Shown here: one piece after another, positions 51,801 through 64,000 of the stretch
Layout: the number at the start of each line of letters is the position of its first letter
How positions within the stretch are numbered: the stretch's first letter is position 1
Assembly: GCF_910596095.1 (NCBI RefSeq)
Contig: NC_056546.1
Location: 17,694,425 to 17,758,424, forward strand
DNA length: 64,000 nt
Reading direction: 5' to 3'
Origin: Thunnus maccoyii
Lineage: Eukaryota; Chordata; Actinopteri; Scombriformes; Scombridae
Notes under the pieces: generated by a model
What the model was told of the DNA's origin: nothing
Databases searched by the model: none
The model's input: the letters and a program-made list of their open reading frames with translations, nothing else
Program-made: the position numbers and the translations under genes

Positions 51801-54800
51801 CTCTGCTCACCTCTGGATAACTACACGACCTGCAGCAGCTGATCTGATCCCTCCTGAATGTGTCAGCATGGTGACAGAGATCAGAGGGTTCAATGACCCA
51901 CAGAAGGAGGAATACTTCAGGAAGAGATTCAGTAACAAGAAGCAGGCCAGCACCATCATCTCCCACATCAAGACATCACGAAGCCTCCACATTATGTGCC
52001 ACATCCCAGTCTTCTGCTTGATCACTGCTACAGTTCTGGAGGATGTGCTGAAAAGCAGAGAGGGAGGAGAGCTGCCCAAGACCCTGACTGAGATGTACAT
52101 CCACTTCCTGGTGGTTCAGTCCAAACTGAAGAACGTCAAGTATGATGGAGGAGCTGAGACAGATCCACTCTGGAATAAAAAGAACAGGAAGATGATTGAA
52201 TCTCTGGGAAAACTGGCTTTTGTGCAGCTGCAGAAAGGCAACCTGTTCTTCTATGAATCAGACCTGACAGAGTGTGGCATCGATATCAGAGCAGCCTCAG
52301 TGTACTCAGGAGTGTTCACACAGATCTTTAAAGAGGAAAGAGGGCTGCACCAGGAGAAAGTGTTCTGCTTCGTCCATCTGAGCATTCAAGAGTTTCTGGC
52401 TGCTCTTCATGTCCATCTGACATTCATCAACTCTGGAGTCAATCTGCTGGCAAAAGAACAAACATCCCAGAAGTCTGAAAGTATAAAAGAATCTGCAAGA
52501 ACACATCTGTACCAGAGTGCTGTGGATGAGGCCTTACAGAGTCCAAGTGGACACCTGGACTTGTTCCTCCGCTTCCTCCTGGGTCTTTCACTGCAAACCA
52601 ATCAGACTCTCCTACGAGGCCTGCTGACACAGACAGGAGGTTGCTCACAGACCAATCAGGAAACAGTTGAGTACATTAAGAAGAAAATCGAGGGGAATCT
52701 TACTCCAGAGAGAAGCATCAATCTGTTTTACTGTCTGAATGAACTGAATGATCATTCTCTAGTGGAGAAGATCAAACAGTACCTGTTAAGAGGAACAATC
52801 TCCAGAAAGAAACTGTCGCCTGCTCAGTGGTCAGCTCTGGTCTTCATCTTACTGTCATCAGAAAAAGATCTGGACGTGTTTAACCTGAAGAAATACTCTG
52901 CTTCAGAGGAGACTCTTCTGAGACTACTGCCAGTGGTCAGCGCCTCCAAGAAAGCTCTGTAAGTACACAGATAGTTGCATTTATTCATCCTTATTTAAAT
53001 ACTCTGCTGTTTTTCAACAGGACAGAAAAATTAGTAACTTCTTACTATTTTTTCCCCTTTATATTTCCTCTCCAGGCTGAGTGGCTGTAACCTCTCAGAG
53101 AGAAGCTGCACAGCTCTGTCCTCTGTTCTCAGCTCCCAGTCCTCCAATCTGAGAGAGCTGGATCTAAGTAATAACAGCCTGCAGGATTCAGGAGTGAAGC
53201 TACTGTGTGTTGGACTGGAGAGTCCACACTGTACACTGGAAACTCTCAGGTCAGAATTCATCAAACTGTTCAACAGATGAACATTTAAAATCTGATATTA
53301 GAGGATAAACATTGAACTATTGTAGGATTGTCTCTGCTAATATGTATATATATATTTGTCAAACTAGTTTTTAATAAACTTCAGCAGTAGAGAATTACTT
53401 TCCATGCAGATTTTTCAGCATTTTCTGTTGTTTTTGTTTTTGTTGTTGAATTATTAATTACCACAGATGATTTTTAAGATTTCCTCTAAATGTGTTTAAA
53501 AACCGTTGTACCTGGACAGCCATGTATTCACAGGGGATTCCTCAAGCACCAATAGTAAGCTAAATAGCAGACTATTTGCCTCTATCTGGTGGATACTTTG
53601 ATGAACCACTGAATTCAAATTTTATGGCAGGAGACTCCATGAGTTTGTGAGTGAAAAAACATCTTCTGATGCTGCTGGACATATTATCAGTGACTAGTGC
53701 AGTGCCCATTCAAAACATGCTGGTTGGGAACAGGCCTGTTGCTTATCATTTCATGAGAACCACATATATATGTATTGATTGACAAACATATCAACTAAAA
53801 TGATAAGGATTTAGTAAATTAAATGGTTTAAATCCAGACAGAAACTTCACCAGTGAGACTAAACAGAGGTTGAACCGTAGAAGTGGTTAAGCCTTCCATT
53901 GGTTGATTCTGCTGCCAATAAAACGTGTCTGTGCTCCTGTTGGCCAGTTTTACTGCCTCTGCCTCTGTTTTCTTCTCCTGTGTATGCTCATTCTTCCCTC
54001 TTGGGCAGTTTAACTTAGCAAGGTGCGTGCCTTTTTCCCACTCAGCAAGTCAGAGCCCAGAAGCCTCACCCCGCTGTGATGTGAGGGTGTTTATAACAAA
54101 CAGCCCCTGTTGCACTCAGACACAGAGCTGAGTGGCTCACTGTTTTCTTGTTTATTCAAAGTTTATTAATATTGAACATGTCGCAGGTCCAAACTGCACC
54201 AAAAGACCGTCTGTCTCCACAGTAAATCACCTGTTGAGTGTTTGATGGTTGTTTATTTGTGCTTTCGATAGGGCTGGGCAATATGACCAAAATCTCATAT
54301 ACCCATATAGGTCATTTCATATCCCGATAATGATACCTAGCTCGATATAGCACATTTTAATTCAATGCATAAATAGTTGATAGCTGAAGCTTTTATTGCA
54401 CTTACAGTAACGTAATGAGTGAGTGATTTTTGCTCCTGAGTAACAGTTAAAGAAACCAGATGATTAATTGTGGTTTTAAACTATAATTTATGGTCAGAAC
54501 ATGACAAACACTTGCCAAACAGCGGAACGTTTCATAAATCTGAGATAGAATATTCAAAACAATTATAATGATAAAATCTTTTTTCAACATCAAAATATGC
54601 ATGAGTAAAATTAAGTAAAATCCTTTTTTCTGAACAAAATAAATATCTTAAAAGAAATATTAAGTGCTGCAGTGTGATACAGCACACATGTAAGATGGCT
54701 GCAAAGTTAGTTACATATGTTATGATCCGGGTCTTAGGCCATGACAAATAAAGGGAAATACAAATGGTACTCAAAATAGTACTCAAAATCAATAAATTAT

Positions 54801-57591
54801 ATTTATTAAGAAATTGCAACAAAATATTAATCAAATGTGTGAAATCAGTAGATCAGTGGTGTTGGTGAGTGGATGCATGAATGTGTGAATGTGTAGTGTG
54901 GTGTACACTAAAGAGAAGTGCAACACAACCAAACGAACAAAAGAAAACATGTGGTGCAAGGGGGGGAGCCAGCGATGAAATGAAAGAGAGAGGAATGGTG
55001 ATTCCTGATCCTAAATGCCTTCTGAATGGACTGGCCAGGTGCACCCAGTTGCACTAAAACAGTTTCCGCCTACCTGGACCTGAAGGGAGAAACACACTAA
55101 CACAGCAGCCCAGGGCAAGACACAAACCTAAGGGCCATGGCAAAGCCAGAGGGCCATCACACATATCCAGCAACACATGATGATGTAAGCATTTAAATTC
55201 CAACCAAATTATACAAATGAAAACAACCACAATACATAGCCTACAGAAATCACCTCTGTCCAGATAAGGTTGTGACCTGATGTGCTGAGGTAGGCGTACT
55301 GTCTTATTTCCGGTTACTGGTGTTTCTGTGTTACTGATGGCGTTTTTGCTGCTCTATCTCAACCAAGTTAATTTTGCTATATTCTTCATTACAGCAGCTA
55401 GTTACCAGCTTACATTTAGGCTTACACAAGTTCTGCTGAAGCACTCATAGCTCTCTCTCTTCTTTTAGTGGACTTTTTTCGCAGTTTTTTACACACTATT
55501 CAGATCTGCTAGTTACTTTACCCTAGCAGCTAGCAATGGCTTCCCTCTCTCCCTCTCACTCTCCTGCTCTCCCATGTTCAGTGTGTCTTATATTTAGCTG
55601 TAGCTCTGCCTCATTTAGTGATAATGGTATATGTAATAAATGTAGTTTATTTGCCATGATCTGGAAGCTCAGCTCTGCAGCCGGTGCAAGCCGACCCAGC
55701 CTCTCAGTTTAGTTATATCGAACATTTATCAAATATTTGTTATATATTTCTATCAAGAAAATTATATCAAGATAATTATTGCTATCATGGTATCACCGAG
55801 CCCTAGTTGATCGTAAGTGATAGCCTGGAGTTTCTTGTCAGTATTTCCCTTTGCCATCCACATTCATGTTTTGATCAAACTGGATCCAAACAGAAGTCGA
55901 GTTGGATGCTGACCATTTCATCAGTCTTGTTTCTGGCTTGGTGCTGGCAGCAACTGGGTGGCCCACTAAAAGCTTCTGGGCACTCTGGATTTTCTCCAGG
56001 CCCTGCTTCTCCTGTGTCTGACCAAGGTTAACCCTTGTGCGGAGTTGCCTCTGCTACTGATGAACTTCATTCAAGATTGATGGATCTTGAGACCCCTTTG
56101 ATTCTTGCACACCTTTCCACAAGGGCATTGATGGCTGTTAGTCGTTTCTCCATTACTTAGATCTGATGCCGTTAAATCCGTCCAGTTGAGGAGCTCTTCC
56201 GCCATCCCCATCTCCTCTGAGGGCTCAACTTTCTGGAACTCCCCGATTTAGTTCACCTTTTTGTTAGTTACTTTGTTTGTAGACAGTGTGTTGTTATTTC
56301 TGACTGCACATAGCAGTACTCTCAGGCTATCTGACATGTGTGTTGTTTTGTGTGTTTGCAGTCTTGCAGGATGTCTGATCACAGAGGAAGGCTGTGCTTC
56401 TCTGGCCTCAGCACTGAGCTCCAAGCCCTCCCATCTGAGAGAGCTGGATCTGAGCTACAATCATCCAGGTGACTCAGGAGAGAAGCTACTGTCTGCTAGA
56501 CTGGACAGTCTCAGGTATGGAGAGACAATGTCTGATAGAGGAGGAAGAGCTGGAAACATTTTCTCTGTCAGAGCTGATCACAGATCTCAACTGAGCCTTT
56601 GAGTTTTTGTTATTTCTAACTGAAGTTTCCTGTAAATGTTAAATTAAACCTGATTAGATTCAGTCAGGGCTTCAGAAAGGGATACTGGATTCAGATTGGA
56701 TAAAAGTCTATCAAAGCCCAATCTCACATTTGAACAGAATAATAAAACAGTAGACTAGAACAATGTAACATCCATGTTTGCTTGCTGAAAGAGAACGTGC
56801 TGCTCTGATCCCCCTCCTCTTTTCAGGATGCAGCCTGCTGGAGTCCAATGGTTGACACCAGGGCTGAGGAAGTGTAAGTGTGTTTTTCATTTGATTCATA
56901 AAAACAAAGCAAACTTCAAACTGTCATCACTTATTCACTACCTACTGAGGATTAAGATGGTGTCATCATCAAACAGATGATAGACCGATAACTGCAGCTA
57001 TATTTTGTCTCATTCTCTCCATCAGATTTCTGTGAACTCACACTGGATCCAAGCACAGTAAACACAAAACTCAAACTGTCTGAAAACAACAGGAAGGTGA
57101 CACTTGTGAAGGAGGATCAGTCATATCCTGATCATCCAGACAGATTTGAATACTGGCCTCAGCTGCTGTGTAGAAATGTTCTAACTGGTCGCTGTTACTG
57201 GGAGGTTGAGTGGAAAGGAGGGGTTCATGTATCAGTGTCTTACAGAGGAATCAGAAGGAGAGGAGACAAAGATGAATGCAGGTTTGGAATGAATAATCAG
57301 TCCTGGGCTCTGAGGTGCTCTGAGGGTAGTTTCTGTATCTGGCACAATAACAGTGGAACATCCATCCCCTCCTCCTCCTCCTCCTCTTCCCCCTTCTCCT
57401 CCTCCTCGGTCTCTAACAGAGTAGCAGTGTATGTGGACTGTCCTGCTGGCACTCTGTCTTTCTACAGAGTCTCCTCTGACACACTGATCCATATCCACAC
57501 CTTCAACACAACATTCACTCAGCCTCTGTATGCTGGGTTTGGGTTCTGGTCTGAATCCCCTGATTCCTATCTGTCTTTGTGTTCACTGTAA
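48824..57591 (+). CDS. Fish NLR (NLRC3-like: FISNA-NACHT-LRR-B30.2), eleven exons
   Basis: Exons: 48824-48912, 49080-49205, 49478-49594, 49863-49979, 50513-50591, 50767-50998, 51161-52958, 53076-53249, 56362-56514, 56827-56873 and 57026-57591. The frame stays open for 3498 bases, giving 1165 residues. The N-terminus is a fish-type leader ([20 protein letters not shown]), then three repeats of a Pro/Glu-Pro exon (residues about 30-150). FISNA is about 177-340. NACHT has the P-loop GVAGIGKT (351-358) and Walker [11 protein letters not shown] (422-431). Winged-helix and NACHT-associated parts follow to about 853, then two LRR exons and a B30.2 domain (978-1165; [31 protein letters not shown]). 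Members are cytosolic pattern-sensing or inflammasome-related proteins in teleosts. Exon 9 is shortened (153 against 174 bases). A (TCC)n run at about 57364-57412 lengthens a serine loop in B30.2. Intron 8 is inflated by transposons. The gene looks intact. Confidence 0.92.
49080..50158 (+). repeat. Tandem ~385-bp exon-plus-intron repeat in the NLR gene
   Basis: Exons at 49080, 49478 and 49863 and their downstream introns are repeats with periods of 398 and 385 bp. Copies two and three are almost identical. A fourth, intron-only copy (49980 to about 50158) has lost its exon. All three exons begin GGTCCATCAGAAA and end GATAAAAA before GTAAGT. All have lengths divisible by three (126, 117, 117), so copy number can change without breaking the frame. 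Confidence 0.9.
50654..50669. repeat. Short interstitial telomere-like repeat
   Basis: CCCTAACCCTAACCCT, about 2.7 units of the vertebrate telomere repeat, lies in NLR intron 5. Confidence 0.6.
54269..55805. mobile_element. Non-autonomous DNA transposon in NLR intron 8
   Basis: The left end TAGGGCTGGGCAATATGA and the right end GTATCACCGAGCCCTA are imperfect inverted repeats (TAGGGCT(G/C)GG). The subterminal TCATATCCCGATAA and TATATCAAGATAATTAT phrases are those of common fish hAT-type elements. About 1.54 kb, without a transposase frame; another repeat may be nested in its middle. No target duplication was found. Confidence 0.6.
55830..56250 (-). mobile_element. Decayed C2H2-zinc-finger LINE fragment in NLR intron 8
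   Basis: On the minus strand, about 56127-56078 encodes [18 protein letters not shown], then a stop. Upstream is an acidic [12 protein letters not shown] start. The CxCGKVC...GLKIHxxxM finger is typical of the N-terminal part of certain fish LINE open frames. No reverse transcriptase follows. Confidence 0.4.
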
Positions 57592-58200
57592 GAGGGGGAG
57601 TGTCAGTGGTGTAAACAGACAGTGCAGCCAATGCAGCCGCACTGGGGCCTGTGCTGGCACTGCTCTGACACAACTGGTGCAGGCCCGTCTCATTTAGCGG
57701 AAATACAAGTAATATGAGATCAATTTACACTAGCGCTGTTGCTTTTTATTTGACATTCGAACCCTTGTAAATATTTGAACTGTAATGATCTGTTCAAATC
57801 CTAAATTTACAACCTATAAACAAAACAGACCATTTGAAGTAGTTTGCTTTGTGATCTAGCAGAGGGCATTCTGAAAATTCACTGTCAATTTGACCTATTT
57901 CATACTCTTTGACCTCTTCAACTTCTCCGCCCTCTTCTTTTTGTTTGCTGAACTTATTTTCTCTGAGCTATGCACTCTTTTAAATGTTTTAACTAGCATG
58001 TCTGCCTTAGCTTTGTTGTCAACTGCCTCCTGTCCTTCATATTGTAAAATTGGTACTGTAGATGTCCTGTACACCCCTGCCAAACTTTCTCTGTGCTCAT
58101 CTTAAATCTGAATTAAATGCGTGAAACTTTATGAGCATGATTTGTGACATCACAACTAGTTTGGAGCCAATAATGGTCCAGTATACTCTTTACACAAGTG
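57592..58200. other. NLR 3' untranslated region and flank
   Basis: No further exon is visible. AATTAAA at about 58112 could act as a weak poly(A) signal. The open frame at 57890-58105 has no resemblance to a known family. Confidence 0.4.
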
Positions 58201-58224
58201 TTATGTGGTAGCCTCCAGTACACA

Positions 58225-58640
58225 TTAAGCGTGGGACAAGGCAGAAAAGATTATCAAAAGAAAAGATGATCAAAATGTATCCTAATGTATCTGATATTTG
58301 TGACAGATATAACTTCTCAAAAGGTACTCTAGGTCATATTTTCTGGTTTTGTCCCAATATTGTCCCTTTTTGGCAGGATATCATTACTTGGTATAAAATT
58401 ATGATTTACAGATTGAACCTGATGCACTAGTTGCCTTATTTGGTTGTTCCGAAGCTTCTCGTGCACTGCCACTGTACAGCAGACCCTTATGTTTGGTATG
58501 TTAGTAGCAAAGAGGATAATTCTCAAGGAATTCAAGGCTACCAGCACTCCTTGTTTCTCCAGATGGTTTGAGAAACTGGTCTCAGGGATACAACTTTTCA
58601 TACTTTTATTGTAATTCATTCATAAATAGATACACCCACA
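58225..58640 (+). mobile_element. L1 LINE 3' fragment, plus strand
   Basis: The plus-strand text from about 58319 gives GTLGHIFWFCPNIVPFWQDI, the HxxxC knuckle near the end of L1 open frame 2. After frameshifts comes MLVAKRIILKEFKA and FSRWFEKLVSGIQLF, the usual L1 C-terminus. It is short and decayed. Confidence 0.65.
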
Positions 58641-58799
58641 AAATGCATTGTTTTTTTGTATTTTATACACCTGGTGATAAAAACCAGAAGAAAAAAAATC
58701 ATTATAGTAATTTCATCATGTATTCATCAAGTATTTATATGTTAATACATACATTTTATACATTCATACAATGTGTGTGTATGTGTGTCTTCTGCTCCT

Positions 58800-60560
58800 C
58801 TAAATGTATGCATTAAGTACGTTTATATGTTTATTTGTTTTCCCAAGATCTGCCTCTGTCCTTTTGTAAATTCTTTTGTTATTCTGAGTCTAAGTTAATT
58901 GGTGGCCTCATATCTCATCCACTTAAACCAGTGTCTTTTATACAAGATTTCCTGTATTGTTACTTTTCATCTTTGAACTGATGGACTTCATGGTTTTAGC
59001 CAATTCCTAGTTATTTGCTTCAGGGCTGCGATTCTGAGTATTCTATGTAGGTACTGATCTGTTTTCTACATTAGCTCTGGTGGTGATTTTACAAGAACAA
59101 TATGTATTGGGTTAATTGTTTTTTTCATATTGAGCCAATACACATGATACCCGCTATGACTCAATGCCAAAATGATTTTAAAATAGGACAGAAAAAGAAA
59201 ATGTGTGAGTGGTTTGCCTTTGTCTCACCACATTTTCTCCAGAAATCTGATTTCATTGATGTGTAAATTTTAGAAAGTACATTTGGAGTAGTAAAAAATC
59301 TTGTACATAATTTTCCCTTTTTTCCATTCCCTCCAATATTTAGAATTTGTTGTTTTATAAATATATCTGCACATTTGCTTCCATTCTTCATTCAGCTGAT
59401 CTATTTCAGAAATCCATTTTTGTTGAATTTTATTATTGGTGTCTATATCGTTCTCAAAAGTTTTAGATATTTTCTTATGTGTTTTTGATTACCTTGTTAT
59501 GCTTTTTAATCAGAAAGGTAATTAAAGGGTATATTTCTTTAATAGTTTGTTTTTTTAAAAAATGTTGTGAAATGGAAACTTATACTTTTATGTTTATTGT
59601 CTTCAAATTATGTTATATTATTTTATGTTATACTGTCTTACAGCTCAGTGAACATGCTCAATTTTCCAATAAGTTAACAAAAGCGAACTGTATGATTCGG
59701 CCTTCAACTTCTACGTCTCACTAAACTAAAGAAAACTCCCTAAGGAAGAAACATAGATAAGGCTATGAATGAATAGGACATTGTGCATTAATTAAAAGAC
59801 ACCTGTTAGGAAGACAAATATGTCTAGCAAACTGTACTAGTGCTAACTGTGCTGTGTACTCTGGATATTGCAATAAAACTCTGAAAGACAACTTGTTATC
59901 TGTGAATTCATCTTAAATTTACACCACATTTTGACAGGTCCTTGCAGATATTTATAAAAATGATTTTGTACTAATCCATATCTAGAGACTAATGACTGAA
60001 ATGAGTTTACGGTATTGTTTATCAGCATTTGTGAATATGTTTTTAATCCTTTTGATGCCTATACTTGCAGTATGTTATCTATCCTGTTTGGTTCAAATTG
60101 GGGATCCCATGCCATTTTTCTGAAGTATACCAAGTCGTTATTTTTTTTTGTGGGCTTTACATATATTTTTCCAGCTTTTTAGTGTGTCGTCTACCTATCT
60201 GTTTAGTCCTTTGATTTATGAATAATCCTTTTTTCTATATACAGTAGTGTTTTTATGGATATTGGTATGGATTCTTTCTCAATCATTAGCCACTTTGATT
60301 GTCGTTCAGCCATGTAATTATTGTATTTATTTGTGTTATGTTAAAATAGCTCTGCAGGTTAGGAACGGCTAAATCACTACATTCTTTTGCTTTGGTTAAT
60401 TTATTACATTTTATTCTTTTCCTTTTGGATACAAATTGAGAGGCTTCGAAGCAACATACATGGTTTTCATGAAAAATTTGAGAGTACCTGGGGCCCAATT
60501 ATTAGACACCTTAACTCTCCTGCTTGTTAGCTGAAGTCCGTGCTGTGTGATATCTAATAT
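58800..60560 (-). mobile_element. L1 LINE 3' part, minus strand
   Basis: Minus-strand frames from about 60500 down carry L1 open-frame-2 landmarks in order. These are DLAVPNLQSYF (about 60370), SRYGLVQNHFYKYLQ (about 59970), WRKCGETKANHSHIFFFCPI (about 59170-59240) and ITRNWLKP followed by FKWMRYE (about 58900-59020). Many stops and frameshifts show it is dead. It lies tail to tail with the plus-strand L1 fragment. Confidence 0.7.
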
Positions 60561-62270
60561 TGTTATTCTTCGTTATATGCTTTTCTTTAACAATAGGCTG
60601 ATATAGGCAGAAACATTGATGTATTTATCTCCGTCTAGTCTGGCTTTTTAAAATTCTTTTTTTTGAATGCGGGGTGTGTTTGTTTATAAGTCTGTTTACA
60701 GATGTTATTTTTTTGTGTGTGAGATGAAAATTAGATATAATAATTTTAAAAAGACAAATAATTATTTAAAGCAAAGTATTTTTATGTGTTTTAAATCATG
60801 TGGCGGCTACATTAGGGATTTGCTTTCACCGGTCTCATAAGAGTACAACAATAAAAACAAGGACAGTAAAAATCACAAAAAATCTATCTAGTATCTCTTA
60901 ATTAGTACTTTTAAAAGCTACATTATATTTATAAGTATTGTTTCTTTTGAGTAACCAAATGTGCTGTCATTAACCTCTGACTCTGATTAAATGAAATTTT
61001 CACTGCTTTTTTTCCAATCCATACTTTGTGTCTCTTTCTGTATGTGCAGGGTATTGTTGACATACTCATATCAAATGCTCTACTGACTTCTCTGTTTGAC
61101 AATGATCACATAACCCAGATGTATGTATGTATGTCTAATAAGGGTGAAAACGTATTCAGCCTGGTATGTCCCAACATCAACCTTGTCTCTGTTCTTAGTT
61201 GCCACAAACATCAACAAGTATAAGTCATATGAAGTTTTACATGAATGTATTTTCTTCCTTTGCTCAACCCTTTTTCATCTTTCATTATTAAATATCATTA
61301 TTAGGAAGTTTGAGTCAGGGACACTCACTTAACAGCTATTTGTCTGAATTTTTAAGAATATATTAATTCAAAGACTAATTATTTTATTTCTCTCCAGTCC
61401 AGTACCCCTTCTTCATGGCCAAATATTTCAACATATTATTGTTTTTATTTAAAAAAAAAAAAAAAAAAAGATTAAACAGAATGTGACACTCAAGTTTATG
61501 CAAATGCAAAAGGAAAGGCGTTTATTATGAGATACAAAGTGAAAAATGAAATAAGTAATTGAACTGAAAATTTTATAAAATTCATTTACTCATTGACTAA
61601 AGATAGAACTGTTTATAAAACCATATATTTATTTCAATTTTTAAATTTACACACATATAAAAGCGTATAAAATCCAGATGATAGAAATAAAACATGTGAT
61701 AGGAGAGGTCAGGAAGCCACAGACTTCTATAACAGACCTCCCTCAACTTAAAGAATAAAACATTTATTAATATATTTATAATTTATTAATGGTATCTGAC
61801 AATTACAATCATAAACATTTATAAACAATTGATAAACCATTTAATTGGTGAAAAGTTGATAATTTATGAAGTTCTTCAAGTCTTAAATATGACAGTGTAT
61901 AATGGCATTGTTATTGGGCTGATTTGTAAACAGCTACATGTGTAAATCAAAGTTTATTCCTTCATTAAAATATACATAGAGGCCCTTCAACAATTGATAT
62001 TTAAAGTCTGATCCTCAATTCATTCAATTAAAATATTGTTACTGTGCTGATCAGTTGGTTGAGTGCATATCTTAGATGACAATACCAGCAAATGCAATTT
62101 GTATTTTAATGCCATGAAATCAACAGAGTAATGTTAGCATTATTACATGTCATTGAGACACTTTCCAATTTTTTTAAGTGACTGATTTGAATAAACAGCT
62201 GCATGATCATCAAAATCCACTCTGCCATCACAGTTCAATCACCATCTTTAATTCTGCTAAATTTCTTCTT
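60561..62270. other. AT-rich intergenic DNA
   Basis: A (TATG)n bit lies near 61120 and an A-run of about 19 at 61451-61469. No gene is seen. An AATAAA on the minus strand (61958-61953) could end the paox transcript. Confidence 0.4.
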
Positions 62271-63751
<1,481 letters not shown>

Positions 63752-64000
63752 CTGATGAAAACAGAACAAACCAGAACAAGTTCCGTTATGCTCAATACTG
63801 AACAGCTTGAATTTATGTTGCTAAAGAATCAAAGCAAAAAGCCACGTGTGATGAAGTTTGACACAAGATTTCAACAATCATCATGTTTTTGCATCATTTT
63901 GAACCTGTGTTTTCACTCACGCTGCTGATTTGTCTCAGGCAGTACTGATTAATTAGTCAGATGTAGTTTAATGACACAGCTTTGGCAACAGCAACTGGTT

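Overview
The window looks like nuclear DNA of a ray-finned (probably percomorph) fish. It has intron-split vertebrate genes with GT/AG splice sites, long (GT)n microsatellites, and teleost-type repeats: L2, L1 and I/Nimb-like LINEs, hAT-like elements ending in CAGTGGTGG, and a solo LTR. It also has a fish-specific FISNA-NACHT-LRR-B30.2 gene. Exon models were built by hand from splice sites, reading-frame continuity and remembered family similarity; no alignment or transcript was available.

Layout. Positions 1-10.5 kb hold no recognisable host gene: a direct-repeat pair (1936-2896), a 90-bp tandem array (about 3.3-3.6 kb), a decayed minus-strand L2 LINE (about 3.9-7.2 kb) carrying a nested plus-strand element, and an old dispersed repeat (8.7-9.2 kb). 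tmem72 (plus, five coding exons) spans 10584-14985. rassf4 (plus) has ten coding exons from 25034 to 39305 and a likely 5' exon at 17365. Two minus-strand genes sit inside its introns: a CXC chemokine (23004-24223) and depp1 (30561-30965). The order tmem72-rassf4-depp1 agrees with the human 10q11 neighbourhood as I remember it, where CXCL12 also lies. Repeats nearby include a solo LTR nested in an hAT-like element (20.3-21.6 kb) and a foldback structure (27.3-28.9 kb).

Positions 39.3-48.8 kb are repeat-rich: an 811-bp hAT-like element, an I/Nimb-like LINE that lacks its 3' half, a SINE/LINE tail, and short palindromes. An 1165-residue NLR gene (plus, eleven exons) fills 48824-57591. Its short N-terminal exon is present three times in tandem, and its eighth intron has taken in about 3 kb of transposon DNA. 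Positions 58.2-60.6 kb hold two L1 fragments lying tail to tail. The window ends in the 3' part of paox (minus, five exons seen, 5' end beyond 64000), whose product ends in the peroxisomal signal SKL.

Functional themes: innate immunity (chemokine with a kappaB site in its promoter, NLR), Ras/Hippo-type signalling and autophagy (rassf4, depp1), and polyamine catabolism (paox). They share no operon-like organisation.
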